Part shown: positions 53,729-61,624 of the stretch, in pieces
Layout: each line of letters begins with the position of its first letter
Numbering within the stretch: position 1 is the first letter of the stretch
DNA from: Bryobacter sp.
GTDB lineage: Bacteria > Acidobacteriota > Terriglobia > Bryobacterales > Bryobacteraceae
DNA length: 64,000 nt
Direction of reading: 5' to 3'
Assembly (NCBI GenBank): GCA_022843625.1
Contig: JALHNH010000002.1
Coordinates: 1 to 64,000 of the forward strand
Made by a program: the position numbers and the translations under genes
Notes under the pieces: model-generated
Databases searched by the model: none
Seen by the model: only the letters and a program-made list of their open reading frames with translations
What the model was told of the DNA's origin: nothing

Positions 53729-54995
53729 TTTTGTAATACCGCTCCAGCACTCCCATCGCCGGCTTCTTCCACGGTGTCAGGCTGCGGTCTTCAGGCCCCA
53801 CATCCCCATGCGCGCTCACCTTCCACGGATACATCCCGTAGAACCAGGGCTTGCCCCAGAAGGCCTTCATCAGCGCCTCATAACAGCGCACCTGATGCGC
53901 CCAATCCGGTTCGCGGCGTGGCTCGCTCCAGGGCTCGCGATGTGACCCGGCTACACTGGCAAACCCAACCTCTGTCAAAATCAGCGGCTTGCCGAACCGC
54001 TTCTGAACTCCCTCCGCTTTCTCCAAAACCCCCGAGAAATCGAGGCTGTCCGGCAGCGGATAATACTCATTCAATCCGATGTAATCTACCGCATCCCACC
54101 ATGCCAGCTTTTCAAAATCCGGCCCCTGAGTTGCTGCATAAGTCAACGGCCCGCCGTATACCTTTCTTACTTCACTCACTACTCGGCGCCACTCCTGCTC
54201 ATCGCCGCTCAGCTTCTCAAGTTCTGTCCCCACCGCAAACAAATCTGCATGCCCCCTTTCGGCCACCCTCGCCCAGCGCAAGATAAACCTGCGGTAAGAC
54301 TCAAACCAGATCCGTCTCGCTCCAGCATCCTCGATTCGGATCGCACCCGGAAACATGCCTGGCATTACCCAAAGCTGCGGCTTCAATAGCACCCGGATGC
54401 CCCTGGCATGCGCCACCTTCATCAGTGCGACATACAAGTCTTCATCATCGCCATCCCATCCATTGGTGACTCCCGCTTCGCCCTGTCTGTAGGAGCCGTA
54501 AGGCACCACGGCCACCGCGTCGACCCCATGCCCTTTGAGCGCATCAAACATCGCAGCCGTCGGCTTCGGGTGATAGGCTTCAAACCCATCACGAATAAAA
54601 CTGACTCCGCGTTGAAAGAACAATTTCTCATAGGGCTTCACCGCCACATCTGCTACGGCGGCGATCTCCTCTGACAACTTCCACCGCCTCATTGGCTCGG
54701 TGCCAAACCCTACGCCCGCCACAACTCCCAGCGCTGCCGCGCCACTCCACCATCTGCGTGTGAATGGGACAAAAAACAACCCGCCCCAAGCCGCCACTCC
54801 CAGCGCCAGACTGGCCTGATCCTCTACTCCTGGCCTCCCTCTGCGACCACCTTCCGTCACCACCCGGATGCCGTCCAGGCGAGGCACAACAGCCACCACC
54901 TTAGCCGGCCATCTCCGCGCATAGGACACCACACCCGTCGCCAAATAAATGCACACAAGTAGCCAACAAATTCTGCCACCGGCCCGCCCCGCCAT
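53715..54995 (-). CDS. GH113-like glycoside hydrolase with membrane anchor
   Basis: About 426 residues. A membrane helix near the N-terminus (ICWLLVCIYLATGVVSYA) is followed by a TIM barrel of the GH113 type. The candidate acid/base is the glutamate in VGTELEKLSG and the nucleophile the glutamate in LILTEVGFASVAG. The gene is convergent with addA and overlaps it by 14 bases. The start is uncertain (54995 or, with GAAAGAG upstream, 55025; an open frame reaches 55124) because the divergent gene begins within 20 bases. Confidence 0.7.
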   Translation of the reverse strand: MAGRAGGRICWLLVCIYLATGVVSYARRWPAKVVAVVPRLDGIRVVTEGGRRGRPGVEDQASLALGVAAWGGLFFVPFTRRWWSGAAALGVVAGVGFGTEPMRRWKLSEEIAAVADVAVKPYEKLFFQRGVSFIRDGFEAYHPKPTAAMFDALKGHGVDAVAVVPYGSYRQGEAGVTNGWDGDDEDLYVALMKVAHARGIRVLLKPQLWVMPGMFPGAIRIEDAGARRIWFESYRRFILRWARVAERGHADLFAVGTELEKLSGDEQEWRRVVSEVRKVYGGPLTYAATQGPDFEKLAWWDAVDYIGLNEYYPLPDSLDFSGVLEKAEGVQKRFGKPLILTEVGFASVAGSHREPWSEPRREPDWAHQVRCYEALMKAFWGKPWFYGMYPWKVSAHGDVGPEDRSLTPWKKPAMGVLERYYKTKRQ

Positions 54996-55014
54996 GCGTA
55001 TTACCAACAGAGCT

Positions 55015-55818
55015 ATGCGCGTCATCTCTTTCTTGCTCATTCTAAGCTGCCAGGCCCAGGACAACGCCGCCGAAATTATGGCCAAGGTGGCTACCAACCT
55101 CGAACAGGGCAGTGAACTTCGCAAATCCTATGTCTACACCCAGAAGATTCTCACCCGGCTCCTTCGAACCAACTCTAAGCTAGCCCGCGAAGAACGCCGC
55201 GAATATACGGTTACCCCGGACGGCAAATCTACTAAGAAGAAACTTGTCCTCCTCGAAGGCCAGTACGAGAAAGACAAGAAACTCCATCCCTATACCGAGA
55301 CCTCAGACCGACCCCTTGGCATCGATGGCGTGATGGTACAAGTTCTAGCCGACAACTCTGTCAATGACGAAGAATCGAGAGACGGAATCGGCATGGACTA
55401 CTTCCCTTTTCTACCCGATGACCTGCCTGGCTACAACTTCAACCTGGTCAAAACAGAAACATACCGCGGCCGCCCTGTGCACCGCATCGCCTTCGTCGGC
55501 AAAACGAAAAAGAACCCGTGGGAAGGGGAAGCGCTGATCGACGTTGAAGACCTTCATCCTCTCTCGATCCAGACCAAACTCAATTTCAAAATGCCGCTGC
55601 TGGTAAAAACGATGCTGGGCACAAACCTGCGCCAGACCGGATTCTCGCTCACCTATGCGCGTATCGCCCCCGGCCTCTGGTTCCCTGCCACCTACGGGAC
55701 AGAGATGCGCTTTGATCTGCTCTTTGGCTACAAGCGAGTCATCACGATGTCGATGGAGTCTTCTAACTTCAAAAAAGCATCCGCCGATTCCGCCGTCACT
55801 TTTGATGACGTAAAGTAA
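55015..55818 (+). CDS. LolA-like / outer-membrane lipoprotein-sorting-type protein
   Basis: About 267 residues from ATG at 55015 with a signal peptide (MRVISFLLILSCQAQ); frames starting at 54949 or 54994 are possible. The mature protein is beta-rich with YVYTQKILTRLLRTNSKLAR and RPVHRIAFVGKTKKNPWEGE, similar to exported LolA-fold proteins. It has no lipobox (the cysteine lies in LSCQA but the context is weak). It is probably periplasmic. Function unknown. Confidence 0.6.
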   Translation: MRVISFLLILSCQAQDNAAEIMAKVATNLEQGSELRKSYVYTQKILTRLLRTNSKLAREERREYTVTPDGKSTKKKLVLLEGQYEKDKKLHPYTETSDRPLGIDGVMVQVLADNSVNDEESRDGIGMDYFPFLPDDLPGYNFNLVKTETYRGRPVHRIAFVGKTKKNPWEGEALIDVEDLHPLSIQTKLNFKMPLLVKTMLGTNLRQTGFSLTYARIAPGLWFPATYGTEMRFDLLFGYKRVITMSMESSNFKKASADSAVTFDDVK

Positions 55819-55840
55819 TTTCGCACGTCACACTAAGGCC

Positions 55841-56680
55841 ATGCGACTCATCGTTTTATTGACCCTCGCCGCTACTCTTCAGGCCGCGGTAATTGCCGAC
55901 ATCCGCGCTAAGCTCTCTGCCGGAGACCTCTTGAGTGCAGACGCCCTTGCGGCAGACTTCTGTGCAGCCAACCCCGCCTCGACCGAATGCGCTGCCGCCC
56001 TCTCCTGGCTTGCCCGTGGAGCCCAGATGTTAGGCCAACCCCAATCCACCGCAAACTATATCGCCGCCACCAAAAAGATTCTTGCGACCAACCCCAAAGA
56101 GGACCCCTTCCTTCGCACCGCCATCGGGGCCACGATCGAAACCGAAGCCCGCCTTCTTGCCAGCAGCGGAAAACTCGATCAAGCCATTCGCCTGCTTCGC
56201 AATGAGCTGCCCAAGGCCACCACCTTCCCAGTAAAAGCACGGATTCAGAAGACCCTCAATATCCTGACACTCGAAGGCAAACCCGCGCCCAACTACGACC
56301 CTGCTCTCAAGGGCAAACCCACAGTACTCTTCCTCTGGGCTCACTGGTGCGGAGACTGCAAGGCCCAGGTGCAAGCCATTGCCGAAGTCGCGGCCAAACA
56401 CGGCGCATCGATCCACATCATCGCCCCCACCACCCGCTATGAATCTGTTCCAAACATCGAGAACCCCACCGAGCAGCAGGAAAACGACCATATCGAAAAA
56501 GTCTGGGGCGAATCCTATCAGGCAATCCAAAAGATTCCCCACCCGGTAGACCCCAAAATGATGCTCGACTACGGTGTCAGCTCCACCCCTACCATCGTCG
56601 TCATTGACGCCAAAGGTATCGTCCGCGCTTACCGCACCAGCCGTATGAGCGCCGCCCAGATCGAAAAGCTAATCCACTAA
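55841..56680 (+). CDS. Thioredoxin-fold (TlpA-like) exported protein
   Basis: A 279-residue protein with a signal peptide (MRLIVLLTLAATLQA), a helical region of about 130 residues resembling TPR repeats, and a TlpA-like domain. The active site is WAHWCGDCKAQVQ near residue 165 and the cis-proline region is SSTPTIVVIDAKG near 246. It should act on disulfides in the periplasm. It lies 22 bases after the LolA-like gene and its end overlaps the convergent cyclase gene by 12 bases. Confidence 0.85.
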   Translation: MRLIVLLTLAATLQAAVIADIRAKLSAGDLLSADALAADFCAANPASTECAAALSWLARGAQMLGQPQSTANYIAATKKILATNPKEDPFLRTAIGATIETEARLLASSGKLDQAIRLLRNELPKATTFPVKARIQKTLNILTLEGKPAPNYDPALKGKPTVLFLWAHWCGDCKAQVQAIAEVAAKHGASIHIIAPTTRYESVPNIENPTEQQENDHIEKVWGESYQAIQKIPHPVDPKMMLDYGVSSTPTIVVIDAKGIVRAYRTSRMSAAQIEKLIH

Positions 56681-57313
56681 GACGTAAGCCCGCACGGGGA
56701 AAGTGGCCCCGCCCACCCACGCAATGGGAGCTGCATGGATGTAGCCGCCCTCCTTGGGCAGCGCGCTCAAATTCGTCATGTGCTCACAGATCGGAACCCC
56801 TGCTGCCAGCAGAGTCGTATGCGCCGGCCGGCGCAAATCGGGGAGCGCATCGATGTTTACGGAATCAATCCCCGCAAATAAAGCCCCACCATCGAGCAAA
56901 GCCTGACAAGCCTCCTGGGTCAAGTGCGGGTTCTCCCCGAAGTAAGCATCGGTGCGCCAATGCCGCGACCACTCCGTACGAACCACCACTGCCCGCCCGG
57001 CCATCTTCAACCCGCGAAACAGATCCGGCCCGATCGATAAAACATCAAGCGCATCCACTAACAGCAACGGAACATGGGCCAGCCTGTCCAGCGACAAGCC
57101 CGCCAGGTCAGTCCCGCCGCGATAACGGTGGATCGGCGCGTCCACATAAGTGCCCGTATTGCCGCAGCAATGGAGCGACGCGATATAGAACTCGCTCAAG
57201 CCGCCATAGCGCCCGGAATCATAATCGATCAGAACCTCTGCGCGCGGCTCCGGCAAGCCTGGATACGTCTTCATTCCCATCTCGATCTTGTGACTTACTT
57301 CAATGCGTTGCAT
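56669..57313 (-). CDS. Cyclase-family protein with changed metal motif
   Basis: A 214-residue member of the cyclase/kynurenine formamidase-like family. The family metal motif HxGTHxDxPxH reads NTGTYVDAPIH near residue 50-60, so two usual histidine ligands are N and Y. Other conserved parts remain (VVVRTEWSRHW, FAGIDSVNIDALPD). Either the metal is bound differently or activity is altered. It sits in a row of unrelated genes. Confidence 0.75.
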   Translation of the reverse strand: MQRIEVSHKIEMGMKTYPGLPEPRAEVLIDYDSGRYGGLSEFYIASLHCCGNTGTYVDAPIHRYRGGTDLAGLSLDRLAHVPLLLVDALDVLSIGPDLFRGLKMAGRAVVVRTEWSRHWRTDAYFGENPHLTQEACQALLDGGALFAGIDSVNIDALPDLRRPAHTTLLAAGVPICEHMTNLSALPKEGGYIHAAPIAWVGGATFPVRAYVLVD

Positions 57314-57322
57314 CCAGGTCCC

Positions 57323-58522
57323 TCAACGATTTCGAATCTTGGTCAATGCTAGCGCGATATCGGACGCCCAATCCCCCTTCGGGCTCAATACACGCGGCTG
57401 AACGCCCTTAGCTTCTATCAAGGCGCCATCTTTGGTGAGGATGCTCTCAATCGACACTGTAAAGCTCCACCCATTCGGCAACCGTTTCGGAATAGCGTCA
57501 GACAATTCCCCGCGCGTTGGCTGGCCAATCAGCATCGCCCCAGGAAGCGCGCTCATCACCAGCGCCAGCGTCTCTCCGGCGCTCACCGTGTTCTCTCCTA
57601 TCAGCACTGCCACCGGCCCCTCGAATCGTTCTTCGGTGCTGGGTGCGATCGTCACTTCATAGCCTGCTCCACCGGTGGCATGTTTGCGAAATACCACCTG
57701 CCTGTCCTTCGCAAAGCGCGAAGCAATTTCCATCGCTACGGCATCGTAGCCACCTGAGTTCACCCGCAGATCCAGCACCATCGCCTTAACGCCGCGCAGT
57801 TCGCGCAGCACTTGATTCATTGCCTCGCGCGCGGGCTTAAGGTGTTGCGCTACAGGGGAATCTTCAGTCAACCCTTCAGCCCATCCTCCTTCTGCCAAGA
57901 CCGCCAGGTAACCGACATCTTCAGCCAGCTTCTTGTACAACAAGCGCCGGTTGCCCGCCAGCTTTACATCCTGCAAAGACTCCCGCAGTGAGGTTCTAAG
58001 TGCCTTCCAGTCTGCCTTCTCAATGTCGAGACTGCGCTTGCCTGCCTCCAGCGTCAGGTGCCCGTCCCCGACTTGCTTCACCATTGCCGACAGGACATCA
58101 AACAAGTCATCTCCCTGATTCAATCGTGCACGAGCCGCTGCGACGCTAGCCTTCCAATCCACCTTGCGAGCCTCAAAGAATGGGTACTGCTCCTCCATCG
58201 TGGCAGCGAAGACATTGAAGTTTACAAGAGGGTCTTTGGTCTTGAGCGGCTTGCGGCACGCGTCCGGCAGTGTCTTCAATTGCAGTACAGGATCTTTTGT
58301 AGGGAAACGATCAAGCCCGAGGCCTTCCACATAACTTCCAAACAAACCCTCAAACACCTCCCGCGAATACTTCTCACCCTCGACGCAGCCGGCCTTGGAT
58401 ACCTCGAAAATCTGTACGCGCTTCTCGTCCACGTTCAGAACGTAGCCATAGCCGCTGCTTTGCCAAATGCCAGCCGGCAAAACTGCTATTTGTAAGGCCT
58501 GTAATAGGATCCACTGCATCAC
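57323..58522 (-). CDS. S41-family serine peptidase
   Basis: A 399-residue C-terminal-processing-type peptidase with an N-terminal hydrophobic segment (MMQWILLQALQIAVLPA). The catalytic serine is in NTVSAGETLALVM near residue 308, and LDLRVNSGGYDAVAMEIASR and LIGQPTRGELSDAIP are typical of the Tricorn/S41 core. No PDZ domain is obvious. It is probably exported and degrades or processes proteins. The 126-base gap to the next gene shows no clear motif. Confidence 0.8.
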   Translation of the reverse strand: MMQWILLQALQIAVLPAGIWQSSGYGYVLNVDEKRVQIFEVSKAGCVEGEKYSREVFEGLFGSYVEGLGLDRFPTKDPVLQLKTLPDACRKPLKTKDPLVNFNVFAATMEEQYPFFEARKVDWKASVAAARARLNQGDDLFDVLSAMVKQVGDGHLTLEAGKRSLDIEKADWKALRTSLRESLQDVKLAGNRRLLYKKLAEDVGYLAVLAEGGWAEGLTEDSPVAQHLKPAREAMNQVLRELRGVKAMVLDLRVNSGGYDAVAMEIASRFAKDRQVVFRKHATGGAGYEVTIAPSTEERFEGPVAVLIGENTVSAGETLALVMSALPGAMLIGQPTRGELSDAIPKRLPNGWSFTVSIESILTKDGALIEAKGVQPRVLSPKGDWASDIALALTKIRNR

Positions 58523-58648
58523 TTCTTGAGACTAATCCAAAAAAAATCGCGCATCGATATTCTGAATGATTTGGCTGGGCCAGTAGGGATTCACGTTATT
58601 GTCGCGATTTCCTCTCAGAAAGTGCTGACAAGCGACTAAACTAAATTC

Positions 58649-60565
58649 GTGTCGCCAATCGTATTACTACTCGCGATAGCCCAGTCGCCGGCCTCCACCT
58701 GCGACCCACACCCCCTCACTCAACAAGCTGATTTTCCGATGGACGTGCGCTACTCTCGAGCCGCCCACAATGCCAAAGTTCAGCAAATTCTGGCGAAGCT
58801 TCCCAAGACCACTTACGACGAAGCTCTCAGCCTTTACGGCAAACAAACTCCAGCTGCCCGCGACTTACTCAACAAAATCCTCAAAGAGAATCCGGCCCAC
58901 GGTCAGGCCCTACTGCTACGCGCCCGAATCGCTTCCAGCCAGAGTTTTCGTGATGTTGAACAAGCCAAGTCTGACATTGCACAGTTTCACAAAGCCTGCC
59001 CGAATAGCTACGTCACCGTTTTTGAACTTGCAGCGATTCCCGATTCGAAATGGCTCCTGCAGGAGGCCGCCACACTGCGCGCGCAACTCAAAGGGCGCAC
59101 CGGCCAACGCGAAGCCATCGCCTACCCCGTCCTATGGCACTGGGAGCGCAATGCCCTTCGCAGCGATCAGCAGGAAGAAACACGCAAGCTCTGGGCTCAG
59201 GACATCGAGTTTCTTCGTAATGATAAGTTTCCCAGAACAGCAACCTGGCTTGGTGCCATGCGCAATATGGAGTTTCAACTGGACCAGAGATTCGATTGGC
59301 TAGCTGCAGATTTTGCCCGCTTCCACCCACACTCACTTCCGTCCTTCTATCCTGAACTCCAGGCAATACAAGACTTGGGCACCACAGATGAAGCCTTTAG
59401 CCGCTTCGCTCAATTGGCCAAGCGCTATCCCGCGTCCACCGCTGTGCCTGCCTATTGGGAAGAGCTTGCCAGGAAGAAACCAGAGCAACTCCCCGAGGCT
59501 TATCTCGCTATGAAGTCGGCCATGGATCTTGATCCTGACTCTTTCCGGTCTGCACCTCCAAATCAGATCAACATGGCAGAAGATCTGGTTCGACGTAAGC
59601 TCCGTCTGGACCTTGTCCCGTCCTTCATCTTTGCCGGGCTCGAATCGATTCAGCGCGAAACACAAGCCGATCAATTCACTGACCTCTATCCGAATTCCGG
59701 GAAAGCGCGCAAAGAAATTTACGATGCCTGGTATCTCTTTGCCTTCTTTCCTTTGATCGAAGCCTACGCGCAACTCAACAAACCGAATGAGGCGCTGGAT
59801 GTACTTTCGCAAGCGCAAACGATCCTCACCCGATCTCGTCCTCCGGCAACTGCGTCGCTCGAAGACCGCAATACCCACCTGCGGATGGAAGCGAATTTCT
59901 GGCGTGTCAAAGGCATTCTCGCCGCGGCCCGTGGCAAAAACTTCGATGCCCTCATCTCCTACCGGAATTCGCTGGCCAGCTTTCCGCCTCGCTCCAGTCG
60001 CCCTGATCAGCGCGATGAGGTGATGGCTAGCGCCCGTGCGATAGCCAAACAACTGGGCGCCACAGAAGAAGCATGGACCGATTGGGAAGCCAGGCAACCC
60101 CTCGATACTTTCCGGGCCGGCGTCGGCGGCGACAACGCATGGAAGACTCTGGCTGCCAAGCAACCCGATCTCAAGATCAAAGACATGCAAGGCCGCGAAT
60201 ACACCCCAGCGCAACTGGCAACCAGGCGCACTTTCGTCAATCTGTGGGCCACCTGGTGCGGGCCCTGCCGCGCGGAGCTCCCCTATCTTGAGAAGCTAAG
60301 CAACCAGTTGAAAGACCGCGAAGACATCGCCGTCATTGCACTCAACGTAGACGAGGAGCAGCAGTTGGTTGAGCCATTTCTGAAGCGCTTCAACTTCACC
60401 TTTGGCAACAATCTGGCCCAACCTTACGCCTACGCGATGCTGCCGGTAATGGCGATCCCCGCCAACTACATCCTCACCCAAAATGACACCAAAGCCTTTT
60501 ACGAAGAGATCGAAGGTGACGCCTGGGTGAAGGCGGTCCTAGACCGGATGAATCTCCCCAAGTAA
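58649..60565 (+). CDS. TPR protein with C-terminal thioredoxin domain
   Basis: A 638-residue exported protein starting GTG at 58649 (signal peptide MSPIVLLLAIAQS). Helical TPR-like repeats fill the middle (LLKAALALGHAPE-type spacing, e.g. AYAQLNKPNEALDVLSQAQT). The C-terminal 150 residues are TlpA/thioredoxin-like with LWATWCGPCRAELP near 533. It resembles the TPR-redoxin protein at 25825-27822 in layout but not in sequence detail. Its end overlaps anmK by 27 bases (convergent). Confidence 0.85.
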   Translation: MSPIVLLLAIAQSPASTCDPHPLTQQADFPMDVRYSRAAHNAKVQQILAKLPKTTYDEALSLYGKQTPAARDLLNKILKENPAHGQALLLRARIASSQSFRDVEQAKSDIAQFHKACPNSYVTVFELAAIPDSKWLLQEAATLRAQLKGRTGQREAIAYPVLWHWERNALRSDQQEETRKLWAQDIEFLRNDKFPRTATWLGAMRNMEFQLDQRFDWLAADFARFHPHSLPSFYPELQAIQDLGTTDEAFSRFAQLAKRYPASTAVPAYWEELARKKPEQLPEAYLAMKSAMDLDPDSFRSAPPNQINMAEDLVRRKLRLDLVPSFIFAGLESIQRETQADQFTDLYPNSGKARKEIYDAWYLFAFFPLIEAYAQLNKPNEALDVLSQAQTILTRSRPPATASLEDRNTHLRMEANFWRVKGILAAARGKNFDALISYRNSLASFPPRSSRPDQRDEVMASARAIAKQLGATEEAWTDWEARQPLDTFRAGVGGDNAWKTLAAKQPDLKIKDMQGREYTPAQLATRRTFVNLWATWCGPCRAELPYLEKLSNQLKDREDIAVIALNVDEEQQLVEPFLKRFNFTFGNNLAQPYAYAMLPVMAIPANYILTQNDTKAFYEEIEGDAWVKAVLDRMNLPK

Positions 60566-61624
60566 GACAGCCTTTTTTGCTCCCGTTGCACCTGGCAAAT
60601 TCGAAGGCTTCCCCAGCTTGGTTGCCGCAGCCAAAAACGCAAAAGCCATCGCTTCCTTGGCATCGGCCGGAATCCCGACGTCGGAACTGGAGTGCACATA
60701 TGCTCCAGGCATCAGCCCCTGCAACTCTGCCATCAACAACGGATTGTGCACTCCACCGCCGGACACAAGGCACTCATCCACCTTGAATTTCGGCGTCACA
60801 AAGCGCTCAATCCCCTCTGCAATCGTCACTGACGTAAAGGCCGTTGCTGTGGCAATCAGGTCTTCTACGGGTAAGCCTGTCTTCATCATCTTCGCGATCA
60901 ACGCTTCCCCATACTGCTCGCGACCTGCTGATTTCGGCGGGGCCTTCAAGAAGTACTTGTCCTTTGTAAGCTGCTTCAGCAGTGCGCGATTCAGCTTGCC
61001 TTTACGGCCAATCTTGCCATCCTTGTCGTAGCTCTGCTTACCACCAGTCGCGATCACCGCCAACTGGTCGATCACCATGTTGCCCGGCCCTGTGTCGAAG
61101 GCAAACACATCGGTCGCCTTCGCCTTCTTCGGCAATGCATGGACGTTCGCGATACCGCCAATATTGACCGCGACACGATTCACCTGATCGTGAGTCAGTG
61201 CCACCCAGTCAAAGAACGGGACCAGTGGCGCACCCTGCCCACCCGCCGCAACATCCCTTGCTCGAAAGTTCGTGATCGTCTCAATCCCTAAACGCTCGGC
61301 GATCACTGCCCCCTCGCCAATCTGGAAAGTACAACGAGGCCCTTCGTGATAGATCGTCTGTCCATGACAACCCACCAGCTCGATCTTCTTCACTCCAAGC
61401 GCCGCCACTGCCGCTGCATACAACTCACCCAGCTCATAATGCAGGCGCGCTATATCGCGCGTGTGGCAATCGGCATTCGATACCGCCAGTATCCTTTTAC
61501 GCAAGCTTGCTGAATACGGAGTGCTCGCAAAAGCCACCAGCTCAAAGGCTGGCCAGGTCACGTCTACAACTGCGACATCGATCCCGTCCAGCGACGTCCC
61601 CGACATAATCCCTGCTACCCGCAT
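60539..61624 (-). CDS. anmK: Anhydro-N-acetylmuramic acid kinase
   Basis: A 361-residue AnmK. The sugar-kinase start IMSGTSLDGIDVAVVD (residues 6-21), GHGQTIYHEG-like CHGQTIYHEGPRCTFQIGEG, NIGGIANVHALPK near 160 and DTGPGNMVIDQLAV near 180 are conserved. It phosphorylates anhydroMurNAc to MurNAc-6-P, the substrate of MurQ. It shares one base with the mutS stop (TAATG), so it follows mutS in one transcript. Confidence 0.95.
   Translation of the reverse strand: MRVAGIMSGTSLDGIDVAVVDVTWPAFELVAFASTPYSASLRKRILAVSNADCHTRDIARLHYELGELYAAAVAALGVKKIELVGCHGQTIYHEGPRCTFQIGEGAVIAERLGIETITNFRARDVAAGGQGAPLVPFFDWVALTHDQVNRVAVNIGGIANVHALPKKAKATDVFAFDTGPGNMVIDQLAVIATGGKQSYDKDGKIGRKGKLNRALLKQLTKDKYFLKAPPKSAGREQYGEALIAKMMKTGLPVEDLIATATAFTSVTIAEGIERFVTPKFKVDECLVSGGGVHNPLLMAELQGLMPGAYVHSSSDVGIPADAKEAMAFAFLAAATKLGKPSNLPGATGAKKAVLLGEIHPV

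Noticed and set aside
58547..58572. dif-like sequence
   Set aside because: GCGCAT and a partial second arm are present, but too few positions match the XerC/XerD consensus to call it.
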